Of a stretch of DNA of 64,000 nucleotides, positions 27,519-35,293 are shown one piece after another (within the stretch, counting starts at the first letter, position 1; each line of letters starts with the position of its first letter). The translations under genes were made by a program, and so were the position numbers. The notes under the pieces are model-generated. The model had not been told where the DNA came from, made no database searches, and saw nothing but the letters and a program-made list of their open reading frames with translations. This DNA is from Prevotella sp. (GTDB lineage Bacteria > Bacteroidota > Bacteroidia > Bacteroidales > Bacteroidaceae): NCBI GenBank assembly GCA_022781445.1, contig JALETQ010000026.1, forward strand, positions 1-64,000. Direction: 5' to 3'.

Positions 27519-28124
27519 TTAAAGCACCTCCAGCAGTTCCACATCGAAAATCAAAGTGGAGAAAGGAGGGATGAGTTGTCCGGCACCGCTTTCGCCATAG
27601 CCCAGCATATAGGGGATGAAGAAACGATACTTGGCACCCGTTTTCATGAGTTGGAGGCCTTCGGTCCAGCCTGCGATGACCTGATCCAAACCGAACACGG
27701 CCGGTTCTCCACGCTGTACGCTGCTGTCGAACACGGTTCCGTCCACGAGGAAACCTTCATAGTGGCACTTCACTTTGTCGGAGGCTTTGGGCTGCTTGCC
27801 CGTCCCTTCCTGAAGGACTTGGTACTGCAGACCGCTTGCGAGGGTCGTCACGCCTTCTTTCTTGGCGTTCTCTTCCAGATATTTCTTGCCTGCTTCTTTG
27901 GCTATGGCACCTTTGGCTTCACGTTCGGCATTGAGCTCTTTCTCTTTCTCCACGAAGAATTCCTGTACGATTTTTTGTGCTTCTTGATGAGAAACTTTCA
28001 ATTCCCTGCCGGCCATCACGTCCTTGATGGCTGCTGCAAATTCATCGATGTCGAGGTCGGCAACCCCCATTTGGAGTATCTGACGACCGATTCCGAGCCC
28101 TAAAGCATAACTGATTTTATTCAT
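27519..28124 (-). CDS. FKBP-type peptidyl-prolyl isomerase without signal peptide
   Basis: A 201-residue isomerase beginning MNKISYALGLGIGRQILQMG, without a signal sequence, so predicted cytosolic. The short helical N-terminal domain (1-90) is followed by an FKBP domain (about 105-201; KCHYEGFLVDGTVFDSS, VIAGWTEGL, GYGESGAGQLIPPFSTLIFDVEL) with all main pocket residues. The start at 28124 was chosen because the -7 promoter element TAACTTTG (28169-28176) lies just upstream. It is the first gene of a two-FKBP operon. Confidence 0.92.
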   Translation of the reverse strand: MNKISYALGLGIGRQILQMGVADLDIDEFAAAIKDVMAGRELKVSHQEAQKIVQEFFVEKEKELNAEREAKGAIAKEAGKKYLEENAKKEGVTTLASGLQYQVLQEGTGKQPKASDKVKCHYEGFLVDGTVFDSSVQRGEPAVFGLDQVIAGWTEGLQLMKTGAKYRFFIPYMLGYGESGAGQLIPPFSTLIFDVELLEVL

Positions 28125-28168
28125 CTTGTTCTCGTTTTTCTTTTGATTACCTATGATATTAAACGCGG

Positions 28169-28176
28169 CAAAGTTA
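28169..28176 (-). promoter_or_regulatory. Promoter (-7) of the FKBP operon
   Basis: Minus-strand TAACTTTG matches TAnnTTTG, 44 bp before the ATG at 28124. The -33 box is not evident. A perfect DnaA-box sequence TTATCCACA lies immediately upstream at 28184-28192 and may be coincidental. Confidence 0.5.
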
Positions 28177-28238
28177 GCATTTTTTATCCACAAGGCATCT
28201 TTCCCTTGTGCTAAAAAACGTACACGTCGCTCATTATC

Positions 28239-28631
28239 CTATGCTTTCCCGGTGTCGAGGTCGGTGTTTTTCCTGCTTTTTCGTTTGGCTTTGGGCGTAT
28301 ATTTGGCTTTGACGATGCGATAGGATTCGGCAATCAGCTCCCTCATCCGTGCATCGCCGACGACGCGTGTGTCGAGTCCCACCCAGTGTCTGGCACTCAT
28401 GTGGGGCGGATTGCCGAAACCTTCTTCGCTCTCCCGCCATATAAGGATGTCGTCGGGATGGGCCTTGACGACCACTTGGTCGAACGTTTCGATGTCGAAA
28501 TAGCAAAACATGTGGTCGCAGACATAGAATACCAATACCGTTTCGCCGCCTTTGATTTTGGCAAAAGGCAGCTTTTCGACCACGTCTCCGGCAATCGACA
28601 GGCAGTAGTCGCGTAAGGTTTCAACATTCAT
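28239..28631 (-). CDS. MmcQ/YjbR family protein
   Basis: A 130-residue cytosolic protein of the MmcQ/YjbR (CyaY-like fold) family, biochemical role unknown. Family features: MNVETLRDYCLSIAGDVVEKLPF at the start, FYVCDHMFCYFDIE, then a KAHPDDI segment and MSARHWVGLD. The tail is Lys/Arg-rich. It is 97 bp downstream of nadA on the same strand and may be the last gene of the NAD operon, although no functional link is known. Confidence 0.85.
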   Translation of the reverse strand: MNVETLRDYCLSIAGDVVEKLPFAKIKGGETVLVFYVCDHMFCYFDIETFDQVVVKAHPDDILIWRESEEGFGNPPHMSARHWVGLDTRVVGDARMRELIAESYRIVKAKYTPKAKRKSRKNTDLDTGKA

Positions 28632-28728
28632 GGGCAGTCAAGGATGATGGTGTATGAACAATCGTTGTGGCGGGTGCGGTGTGTCGGGTGCCGTAATGTG
28701 GGCAATGTGCCGACGGCAGGTGAACCCG

Positions 28729-29676
28729 TCATTTGAATTGCAGCATCCGTTGGATGGAAACCAGTGCTTTTTGACGTATCTCTTCGTCGACTTCCACCTC
28801 ATGACGCTCGTACAGCAAGGCATCGCGGAGATCCTCCAGCGTGGTGAGTTTCATGTATTCGCACTTCTTGTCGGGTAGGATGGGTATGAAAACCTTGTCG
28901 GGATAAATCCTTCTTAGCTCGTGAAGGGTGTCGGGCTCGGTGGCAATCACGAAGGTGTTCTTTCCGGTTTTGGACGGATGGGCTATGATACCGGTCGTCG
29001 ACCCCACGAAACAGCGGGGATGACCGAGGATGTCGTCGTCACCGCAGGCGGTCGATTCGGGATGAATGAGCAGGTCGGCATCGGGATAACGGTTCAGGAA
29101 ATCTTTGACCACTTCGGCCGTAATGCCTTCGTGGACATAGCATTCGCCTTGCCACAGTTCCATTTCCCTACCTGTTTTCTTCATGATGTAGTTACCCAGA
29201 TTTCTGTCGGGACCGAACAGCATGGGCACGTCTTGGGGCAGAGCCTGCACCACTTTGAGCGCATTGGCCGACGTGACACAGTAGTCGGTGAGGGCTTTCA
29301 CCTCGGCCGTGGTGTTGACATAGCTCACCACCAAGCCTCCGGGATGATACTTTTTCCATGTGGCCAGTCCGGCGGCGGTGGCACTTTCGGCCAGCGTACA
29401 GCCGGCTTGCGCCACGGGCATGAGCACTTTCTTTTGCGGCGAGATGATTTTGGCGGTTTCGCCCATGAACGACACGCCGCAGAAAACGATGGTGTCGGCC
29501 GTTGTATCGGCAGCCATCTGCGACAAGCCGAGCGAGTCGCCGAGGTAATCGGCGATGCGTTGTATCTCGGGTCGTTGATAATAGTGGGCCAGAATGACGG
29601 CGTTGCGTTTTTTCTTCAGTTCGTTTATCTCAGTATAGAGATTTTCGATGCGCGGGTCTTTGTTTGCTGTTTCCAT
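28729..29676 (-). CDS. nadA: Quinolinate synthase A
   Basis: A 315-residue [4Fe-4S] enzyme that condenses iminoaspartate with dihydroxyacetone phosphate to quinolinate. The three cluster cysteines are present in FCGVSFMGETAKI, TACGDDDILG and KKCEYMKL. NAVILAHYYQRPEIQ and GPDRNLGNYIMKKTGR are further family motifs. The start at 29676 (METANKD) fits NadA. The longer frame adds an unrelated 25-residue leader. It follows nadC by 130 bp in the transcribed order nadB-nadC-nadA. Confidence 0.97.
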   Translation of the reverse strand: METANKDPRIENLYTEINELKKKRNAVILAHYYQRPEIQRIADYLGDSLGLSQMAADTTADTIVFCGVSFMGETAKIISPQKKVLMPVAQAGCTLAESATAAGLATWKKYHPGGLVVSYVNTTAEVKALTDYCVTSANALKVVQALPQDVPMLFGPDRNLGNYIMKKTGREMELWQGECYVHEGITAEVVKDFLNRYPDADLLIHPESTACGDDDILGHPRCFVGSTTGIIAHPSKTGKNTFVIATEPDTLHELRRIYPDKVFIPILPDKKCEYMKLTTLEDLRDALLYERHEVEVDEEIRQKALVSIQRMLQFK

Positions 29677-29806
29677 GAGGAAGGTGTGTTGTTTTGGATG
29701 AATGATCTTCTTGTCATGTCCCGATGCTTGCCCGACCGTTTGTCGGCACATCCCGGGTTTTCTGAGAGGCAGGGGGGTATGAATGTTTGATGACTGAAGT
29801 TCCGGA

Positions 29807-30661
29807 TTACGCTTGTTGGCGAAGGTTCATGCTGATGTCCAACGCCTTGACCGAATGGGTGAGCGCACCGACGCTGATGTAGTCCACGCCGGTGGCTGCC
29901 ACGCCGGCAATCGTCTGTTCGTTGATGTTGCCCGAGGCTTCGGTCTTTGCCCTTCCGGCAATGAGCTTCACGGCTTGGGTCATCGTTTTGTTGTCCATGT
30001 TGTCGAGCATGATGATGTCTGCACCGGCCTGCAATGCCTCTTCGACTTCTTGGAGGTTGGTTGTTTCGACCTCGATCTTCACCGACAGCGCGCATTTCTT
30101 TCGCAGCGCGGCCACCGCAGGCGCAATGCCGCCGGCAGCCTTGATGTGATTGTCCTTGATCATCGCCATGTCATAGAGTCCCATGCGGTGGTTGAAGCCT
30201 CCCCCGTGGCGCACCGCCATCTTGTCGGTCATGCGGTGTCCCGGTGCCGTCTTGCGTGTGTCGAGCAGCACGGTGTGGTTGCCTGTCATCAAGTTGATGA
30301 GTCTTCGGGTCATGGTGGCGATACCCGACATGCGTTGCATGAAGTTCAGCATGATGCGTTCGCAGCTCAACAGGTTGTTGTAGGGGGCGCGGATGATGGC
30401 GATGGTCTGTCCTTTGGTTACTTCGTCGCCATCGTCAACCAAGGCTTCGAAGGTGTTTTCGCCCATCTTGTCGATGACCATGCGGGCAATGCCAAGTCCC
30501 GAGACGACACCGTCGGCCTTGGCTGTGATCACGGCTTCGGCCGTTTGTCGGGTCGGAATGATGCCCTCGGTGGCAATATCACCCGTGAGCAGGTCTTCAT
30601 CGAACGCCAGTTGGATGAGTCGGTCGATATATTGCCTTGAAAAATCGTCGTGAGTTTGCAT
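29807..30661 (-). CDS. nadC: Nicotinate-nucleotide pyrophosphorylase (carboxylating)
   Basis: A 284-residue quinolinate phosphoribosyltransferase, forming nicotinate mononucleotide from quinolinate and PRPP with CO2 release. Motifs: DLLTGDIATEG near the N-terminus, ERIMLNFMQRMSGIAT, LLDTRKTAPGHR, GGGFNHRMGLYDMAMIKDNH and the C-terminal GVDYISVGALTHS. Middle gene of the nad operon, 78 bp downstream of nadB. Confidence 0.97.
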   Translation of the reverse strand: MQTHDDFSRQYIDRLIQLAFDEDLLTGDIATEGIIPTRQTAEAVITAKADGVVSGLGIARMVIDKMGENTFEALVDDGDEVTKGQTIAIIRAPYNNLLSCERIMLNFMQRMSGIATMTRRLINLMTGNHTVLLDTRKTAPGHRMTDKMAVRHGGGFNHRMGLYDMAMIKDNHIKAAGGIAPAVAALRKKCALSVKIEVETTNLQEVEEALQAGADIIMLDNMDNKTMTQAVKLIAGRAKTEASGNINEQTIAGVAATGVDYISVGALTHSVKALDISMNLRQQA

Positions 30662-30739
30662 GATAAAAGGTTGGTTTGTTTGACGCCGGCGATGTCGTCC
30701 GCGTCGTTATGTGAACATGATGTTTGAATTGTCTGTGAA

Positions 30740-32353
30740 TCATTGGGCAGGCGAAACCGCCTTTTCGTGTGAGATGTCGTTGTGCTTGATGAGGGTATGA
30801 AAGGCCTCTTCGGCAGGCAGCGTTTGACGATGGTCGTCGCGCCAATGCCCTCCGCGGCTTTCTTCCCGCATCCGTGCGCTCCGTGCCGTCAGCCATCCGA
30901 CGCGGTGGCGGCGATATACTTCGCGGGCCGTGAAGAACGTCTTGCTGTCGGCTTCGAGTACTTGGAGAGCCTTGCCTATGTCGTCGAGAGCGCGGTCGAG
31001 GCTCTCTTCGGTACGGACAATGCCCACGTTATGTGTCATGGTCTTTCCCAGTTGCGCCATAAACAGGCTCCCTTTGTCGGCCATCCAGCGTGCTTCGCTT
31101 GCGGCGTCGGCCACCGGCGGTGCATCATGGGTGAGGCTCAGGCGCAGGCTTTCTTCCACGGAGGGTTGTCTGAGGTTGCACTCCACATGATCAGCGATAC
31201 GCTTGCCAAACACCAGACATTCCACTAGCGAGTTGGATGCCAGCCGGTTTGCCCCCATGACACCTGTCGATGCGGTTTCACCGACGGCATACAGTCCGTC
31301 GATGTCGGTCTGTCCGTTGAGGTCGGTACGGATGCCTCCCACGGTGTAATGGGCAGCCGGCGACACGGGAATCGACTCCGTGAAGTCCACGCCTTCGCTG
31401 CGGCAATAGTCCGAGATGGTGGGAAACCGGTGCCGGATGTGTTCCTTGTCGAGATGCGCGAGCGACAACATCACATGGTCTTGACTCTCTTGCTGCATGG
31501 TGTGGTAAATCATTCGTGCCACGACATCGCGCGGGGCAAGCTCGGCCAGCGGATGTTTGCCGTCCATGAACCGTCGGCCTTCCTTGTCGAGCAGGTGGGC
31601 GCCTTCGCCTCTTACCGCCTCGCTGATGAGGAAAGCGGGCCGCGAAGGCAGGCATAATGCCGTGGGATGAAACTGTACGAACTCCATGTCGCGCACCGTG
31701 GCTCCGGCTTCCAACGCCAAAGCGATACCGTCACCGAGTGCTGTCGGCGGATTGGTGGTGGGCGAATAGAGCGCGGCGGCTCCTCCGGTGGCCAGAATGG
31801 TTGATGAGGCGAGGAAAAGTTCCATCATACCCGTGGTTTTGTGGTAGCACCACACCCCGTGACAGCGTCCGTCGTGGATGACCATCGATGCCAAATGATG
31901 GTTGGAAAGAATCGTGATGCGTTCGGATTTCCTGACCCGGCCGATCATGAAAGTCGTCACGAGTCTGCCCGTGGCGTCGCCGCCGGCGTGAAGGATGCGG
32001 TGGTGGTGGTGTCCGCCTTCCAGGCCGAGCGAGGGCTTGCCGCCCGGATCGGTATCAAACATCATGCCCTCTTCGATGAGGTTGTCGATGCGCCGGGGGG
32101 CTTCGCGGGTGAGTGTTCGCACGGCTTCGGGATCGCAGAGTCCCCTGCCGGCTTCCATGGTATCCTCAAAATGGTCGGTGATGCTGTCGGCGGGATCGGT
32201 CACGGCAGCCATTCCGCCTTGTGCGTGGTAGGAATTACTGTCTTCGAGCGACATCTCTGCAATGAGTGCCACCCGTCCTTTCTTGGATAACTCGTGGGCA
32301 GCGTAAAGGCCTGCCAGCCCTCCTCCCACGACGATAAAGTCAAACCGATTCAT
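30740..32353 (-). CDS. nadB: L-aspartate oxidase
   Basis: A 537-residue flavoenzyme that oxidises aspartate to iminoaspartate, the first step of de novo NAD synthesis. The FAD dinucleotide fold starts at FIVVGGGLAGLYAAHELSKKG, followed by SNSYHAQGGMAAV, ILATGGAAALYSPTTNPP and the substrate region MEFVQFHPTAL. The C-terminal helical domain is present. The start at 32353 gives the GxGxxG motif at residues 9-14, as usual. An upstream in-frame ATG would add nearly 200 residues of non-coding sequence. First gene of the nad operon. Confidence 0.97.
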   Translation of the reverse strand: MNRFDFIVVGGGLAGLYAAHELSKKGRVALIAEMSLEDSNSYHAQGGMAAVTDPADSITDHFEDTMEAGRGLCDPEAVRTLTREAPRRIDNLIEEGMMFDTDPGGKPSLGLEGGHHHHRILHAGGDATGRLVTTFMIGRVRKSERITILSNHHLASMVIHDGRCHGVWCYHKTTGMMELFLASSTILATGGAAALYSPTTNPPTALGDGIALALEAGATVRDMEFVQFHPTALCLPSRPAFLISEAVRGEGAHLLDKEGRRFMDGKHPLAELAPRDVVARMIYHTMQQESQDHVMLSLAHLDKEHIRHRFPTISDYCRSEGVDFTESIPVSPAAHYTVGGIRTDLNGQTDIDGLYAVGETASTGVMGANRLASNSLVECLVFGKRIADHVECNLRQPSVEESLRLSLTHDAPPVADAASEARWMADKGSLFMAQLGKTMTHNVGIVRTEESLDRALDDIGKALQVLEADSKTFFTAREVYRRHRVGWLTARSARMREESRGGHWRDDHRQTLPAEEAFHTLIKHNDISHEKAVSPAQ

Positions 32354-32386
32354 CTTTTCTTCCTTCTTTCGTTGTCTTTGTGCCTG

Positions 32387-32394
32387 CAAATGTA
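32387..32394 (-). promoter_or_regulatory. Possible nadB promoter (-7)
   Basis: Minus-strand TACATTTG fits TAnnTTTG, 34 bp upstream of the nadB ATG. No convincing -33 box. Confidence 0.45.
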
Positions 32395-32590
32395 CGTTGA
32401 TTTTGTGAAAATAAAGAATATATTTGGTTTTATAAATGTATTTTATATAGGATAACATATGGTGTTTCGATATGTTTTGATGTTTAAAAGTAAATGTAAT
32501 TTTGGAGTGTTTCGGAAAGATACGGTTGTTGTTTTCGCAAGAAAGAGGGTGGGGTGCGGTATGGCGAAACCGTGGAGGGAACTTCTCCCA

Positions 32591-32614
32591 TATACCATTA
32601 TTATATATAAGAAG
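32591..32614 (+). repeat. Orphan copy of AT-rich leader repeat
   Basis: TATACCATTATTATATATAA followed by GAAG, identical over 24 bp to the sequence preceding relA/spoT (2690-2713). No start codon or gene follows it closely, unlike the relA and ruvA copies. Confidence 0.6.
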
Positions 32615-32733
32615 GGATAAAGGGAAACCGGTTTGGGCAGAAACGGGTTCTTCTTGCGGAAAACGGAGTAAGGTGAACCGGCCGGATGAGGAGGGTTGAA
32701 TTTGTCGAATTTTATGGAATGTTGGGCTTGATT

Positions 32734-32929
32734 GTCCAAAATCGATCATGAGATTCCGAGTCGGTTTGTTCGATTTCCGGCCGGTCGTGGTGTCGCCCCG
32801 TTGCATGCTTAACGAATTACGGCCGCACCAACAGGAAATCAGGCTGCCGGCAAACGGACGAAACCGGAAGGAAAGTGATATGAACGGTATGCAATACAGG
32901 GCTAAGCGATGTGATGGCCGATCCGGGAT
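32734..32929 (+). repeat. Dispersed inverted-repeat element, full-length copy e6
   Basis: Left end CCAAAATCGATCATGAGATT then CCGAGTCGGTTTGTTCGATT. The right arm contains GGCAAACGGACGAAACCGGA and GGAAAGTGATATGAACGG. The right end is GTGATGGCCGATCCGGGAT. Length 196 bp. The centre is more diverged than in e10 and e11. Array R begins 40 bp beyond the right end. Confidence 0.75.
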
Positions 32930-32968
32930 CATGGGTCTTTTCGGCCACTGTTAGGACGGCGGCTTTTC

Positions 32969-33056
32969 AAAACCTGCCCTTTTGCTTCGTAAAACCTGCC
33001 CTTTTGTCATTAAGAAGGGCTGCTTTTGGCCGGTCAAACCTGCCGTTTTTCGATGT
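32969..33056 (+). repeat. 22-bp direct-repeat array (R), 4 units
   Basis: Abutting 22-bp units start at 32969, 32991, 33013 and 33035. Units 1 and 2 share AAAACCTGCCCTTTTG. Unit 4 begins CAAACCTGCCGTTTTT. Unit 3 (AGAAGGGCTGCTTTTGGC) is the most diverged. Confidence 0.78.
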
Positions 33057-33285
33057 GACGGTTAACGTCTTTATAGACCATTGAAATTCAATCGTTTGTC
33101 TGTTGCTTGCTTGGGATAATCCGTTTGCCGGTTTTTGAAACAATGACGGCTGCGGCTTACAGCCGGATGGCATACCTTTCGGCTGCCGGTGAGAGTGTGA
33201 CTTTTTCGGGTGGGCAATACCCTTCGGTGGCGTGTTCTGCCCTTTTCTTTTCTCGAGGCCGATGTCGCGGACCGGTGGAATTGCT

Positions 33286-33327
33286 TGCCGAAACCGCCCG
33301 ACGGCACAGGCAAGGGCGGTTTCGGCA
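33286..33327. repeat. Perfect 14-bp inverted repeat upstream of hut promoter
   Basis: TGCCGAAACCGCCC (33286-33299) and GGGCGGTTTCGGCA (33314-33327), 14-nt loop. About 60 bp upstream of the ftcD -33 box. No T-run, so a regulator site or DNA cruciform is as plausible as a terminator. Confidence 0.6.
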
Positions 33328-33388
33328 GAACGACATGTCCGAATCGGACGGACACAACCGGGAAGCAAGGAAGATAGTTGATTAAATA

Positions 33389-33420
33389 TTTGGTTATGGT
33401 ACTCAAAATCTTTACCTTTG
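33389..33420 (+). promoter_or_regulatory. ftcD-hutU-hutH promoter
   Basis: TTTG (33389-33392), 20-nt spacer, TACCTTTG (33413-33420). The predicted start near 33427 gives a leader of about 28 nt before the ftcD ATG. Confidence 0.7.
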
Positions 33421-33454
33421 CAGATTAGAAAAACCAACATTAAATACTTAAACA

Positions 33455-35161
33455 ATGGCTAAGGAAAAACAAATAGTAGAGTGCGTTCCTAATTTCAGCG
33501 AAGGACGCAACATGGAAGTAATCAATCAGATAACCAAGGAAATAGAGACGTGCAAGGGAGTGAAGCTGCTTGACGTCGATCCCGGTGAGGCAACCAATCG
33601 CACGGTCGTTACTTTCGTGGGCGATCCCGACAGCGTTCTGGAGGCAGCTTTCAACGCCGTGCGCAAAGCCGGTCAGCTGATTGACATGCGGCAACACCAC
33701 GGTGCGCATCCCCGTATGGGTGCTACCGATGTATGTCCGTTGATTCCTGTTGCCGGAATCACGCTTGAGGAATGTGCCGAGCTGGCACGGCGTCTGGCAA
33801 AACGCATTGCCACCGAACTCGACATTCCGTGTTATTGTTACGAAGCTGCGGCATTGAAACCCGAAAGGAAGAACCTTGCCGTATGTCGTGAAGGCGAATA
33901 TGAGGCACTGGCCGAGAAGTTCGGTGATCCCGAAAAGCGTCCCGACTTCGGCTACAGAGCCTTCGATGAGGGTGTGGCACGCACCGGATGTACTGCCGTG
34001 GGTGCCCGCGACTTCCTCATTGCCGTGAACTACAACCTCAACACCACTTCGACCCGCCGTGCCAACGCCATCGCCTTCGATGTGCGCGAGAAGGGAAGAC
34101 CCGTCAGAGAGGGCAACCCCATCACCGGAAAAATCAGGAAAGACGAAAACGGCAAGAACGTCATGCAGCCCGGTACGCTCAAATCGACCAAAGCCATCGG
34201 CTGGTTCATCGACGAATACGGCATCGCCCAGGTGTCGATGAACATCACCAACATCAACGTAACGCCGCTGCATGTGGCTTTCGACGAGGTGTGCCGCTGC
34301 GCACAAAACCGTGGTATCCGGGTCACCGGTACCGAGATTGTGGGGCTGGTGCCCAAGCGTACCCTCGTGGAAGCCGGTAAATACTTCCTCGAAAAGCAAC
34401 ACCGGTCGGTGGGTATTCCCGAAAAAGACATCATTGACATTGCCATTCACTCGATGGGACTCGACGACCTGAAACCCTTTGACCCGCAAGAGAAGGTCAT
34501 CGAGTATCTCCTCGAAGCCCAAACCAAGAACGACAAACAACTCGTTGACCTCACCGTGAAAGGATTTGCCGAAGAAACATCGCGCGAATCTCCCGCTCCC
34601 GGTGGCGGTACCATCGCCGCTTACATGGGTGCTTTGGGTGCCGCACTGGGTACGATGGTGGCCAACCTTTCGAGCCACAAGCCCGGATGGGACGAACGTT
34701 GGGACGAGTTTGGCAAGTGGGCAGAGAAAGGACAGTCGCTGATGACCGAACTGCTGCACCTCGTCGATGAAGACACACAGGCTTTCAACCGCATCATGGA
34801 AGCTTTCGGAATGCCCAAGAAGACCGAAGAGGAGAAGGCTGAGCGTACCAAAGCCATTCAGGCTGCCACGCTTTATGCCACCGAAGTGCCTCTGCACACC
34901 ATGAAAGCCTCGTTTGAAGCCTTCGGGATTTGTCGTGCCATGGCCGAAATAGGCAACCCCAACAGTGTGAGCGACGCAGGTGTCGGCGCGCTGGCAGTGC
35001 GTGCCGCCGTGCTCGGAGCCGGCATGAACGTGAAGATCAATGCGTCGAGCCTCGCTGATAGGGAAGTTGCCGAACGCCTTATCGGTGAAGCCAACGACCT
35101 CATCGCACGCGCCAACAACGAAGAAAAAGAAATCGTTGCCATCGTGGAAGCCAAACTTTAA
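33455..35161 (+). CDS. ftcD: Glutamate formimidoyltransferase / formimidoyl-THF cyclodeaminase
   Basis: A 568-residue two-domain enzyme of histidine degradation. The N-terminal formiminotransferase (about 1-325; IVECVPNFSEGRN, HHGAHPRMGATDVCPLIPV) moves the formimino group of N-formiminoglutamate to tetrahydrofolate. The C-terminal cyclodeaminase (about 345-568; PAPGGGTIAAYMGALGA, NPNSVSDAGVGALAVRAAV) then releases ammonia to give methenyl-THF. The full-length fusion means no separate cyclodeaminase is needed. First gene of the hut run, with its own promoter. Confidence 0.96.
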   Translation: MAKEKQIVECVPNFSEGRNMEVINQITKEIETCKGVKLLDVDPGEATNRTVVTFVGDPDSVLEAAFNAVRKAGQLIDMRQHHGAHPRMGATDVCPLIPVAGITLEECAELARRLAKRIATELDIPCYCYEAAALKPERKNLAVCREGEYEALAEKFGDPEKRPDFGYRAFDEGVARTGCTAVGARDFLIAVNYNLNTTSTRRANAIAFDVREKGRPVREGNPITGKIRKDENGKNVMQPGTLKSTKAIGWFIDEYGIAQVSMNITNINVTPLHVAFDEVCRCAQNRGIRVTGTEIVGLVPKRTLVEAGKYFLEKQHRSVGIPEKDIIDIAIHSMGLDDLKPFDPQEKVIEYLLEAQTKNDKQLVDLTVKGFAEETSRESPAPGGGTIAAYMGALGAALGTMVANLSSHKPGWDERWDEFGKWAEKGQSLMTELLHLVDEDTQAFNRIMEAFGMPKKTEEEKAERTKAIQAATLYATEVPLHTMKASFEAFGICRAMAEIGNPNSVSDAGVGALAVRAAVLGAGMNVKINASSLADREVAERLIGEANDLIARANNEEKEIVAIVEAKL

Positions 35162-35293
35162 TGAACCGTCGATATGACGAAAGGAGGACTGAAGGTATCG
35201 CGTCATCGTACCGTTTCGGGTAGATGACGACGTTATTGCCGACAGGTCTGGGTACTTTCGGGCCTCTTTACACCTTAATATATTATCACAACC

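Larger units (their letters stand above)
32354..33454. other. Long divergent intergenic region between nadB and ftcD
   Basis: A 1.1-kb gap. From left: AT-rich nadB leader with a -7 element, the orphan AT-rich repeat (32591-32614), element e6 (32734-32929), array R (32969-33056), a 14-bp inverted repeat (33286-33327) and the ftcD promoter (33389-33420). No supported gene. Confidence 0.55.

Noticed and set aside
32969..33056. CRISPR array
   Set aside because: Units abut with no unique spacers, are only 22 bp, diverge from one another and number at most four. No cas genes are in the window.
32967..33455. 162-codon minus-strand open frame between nadB and ftcD
   Set aside because: It spans array R and the inverted repeat and would cover the ftcD promoter. 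No protein-like composition.
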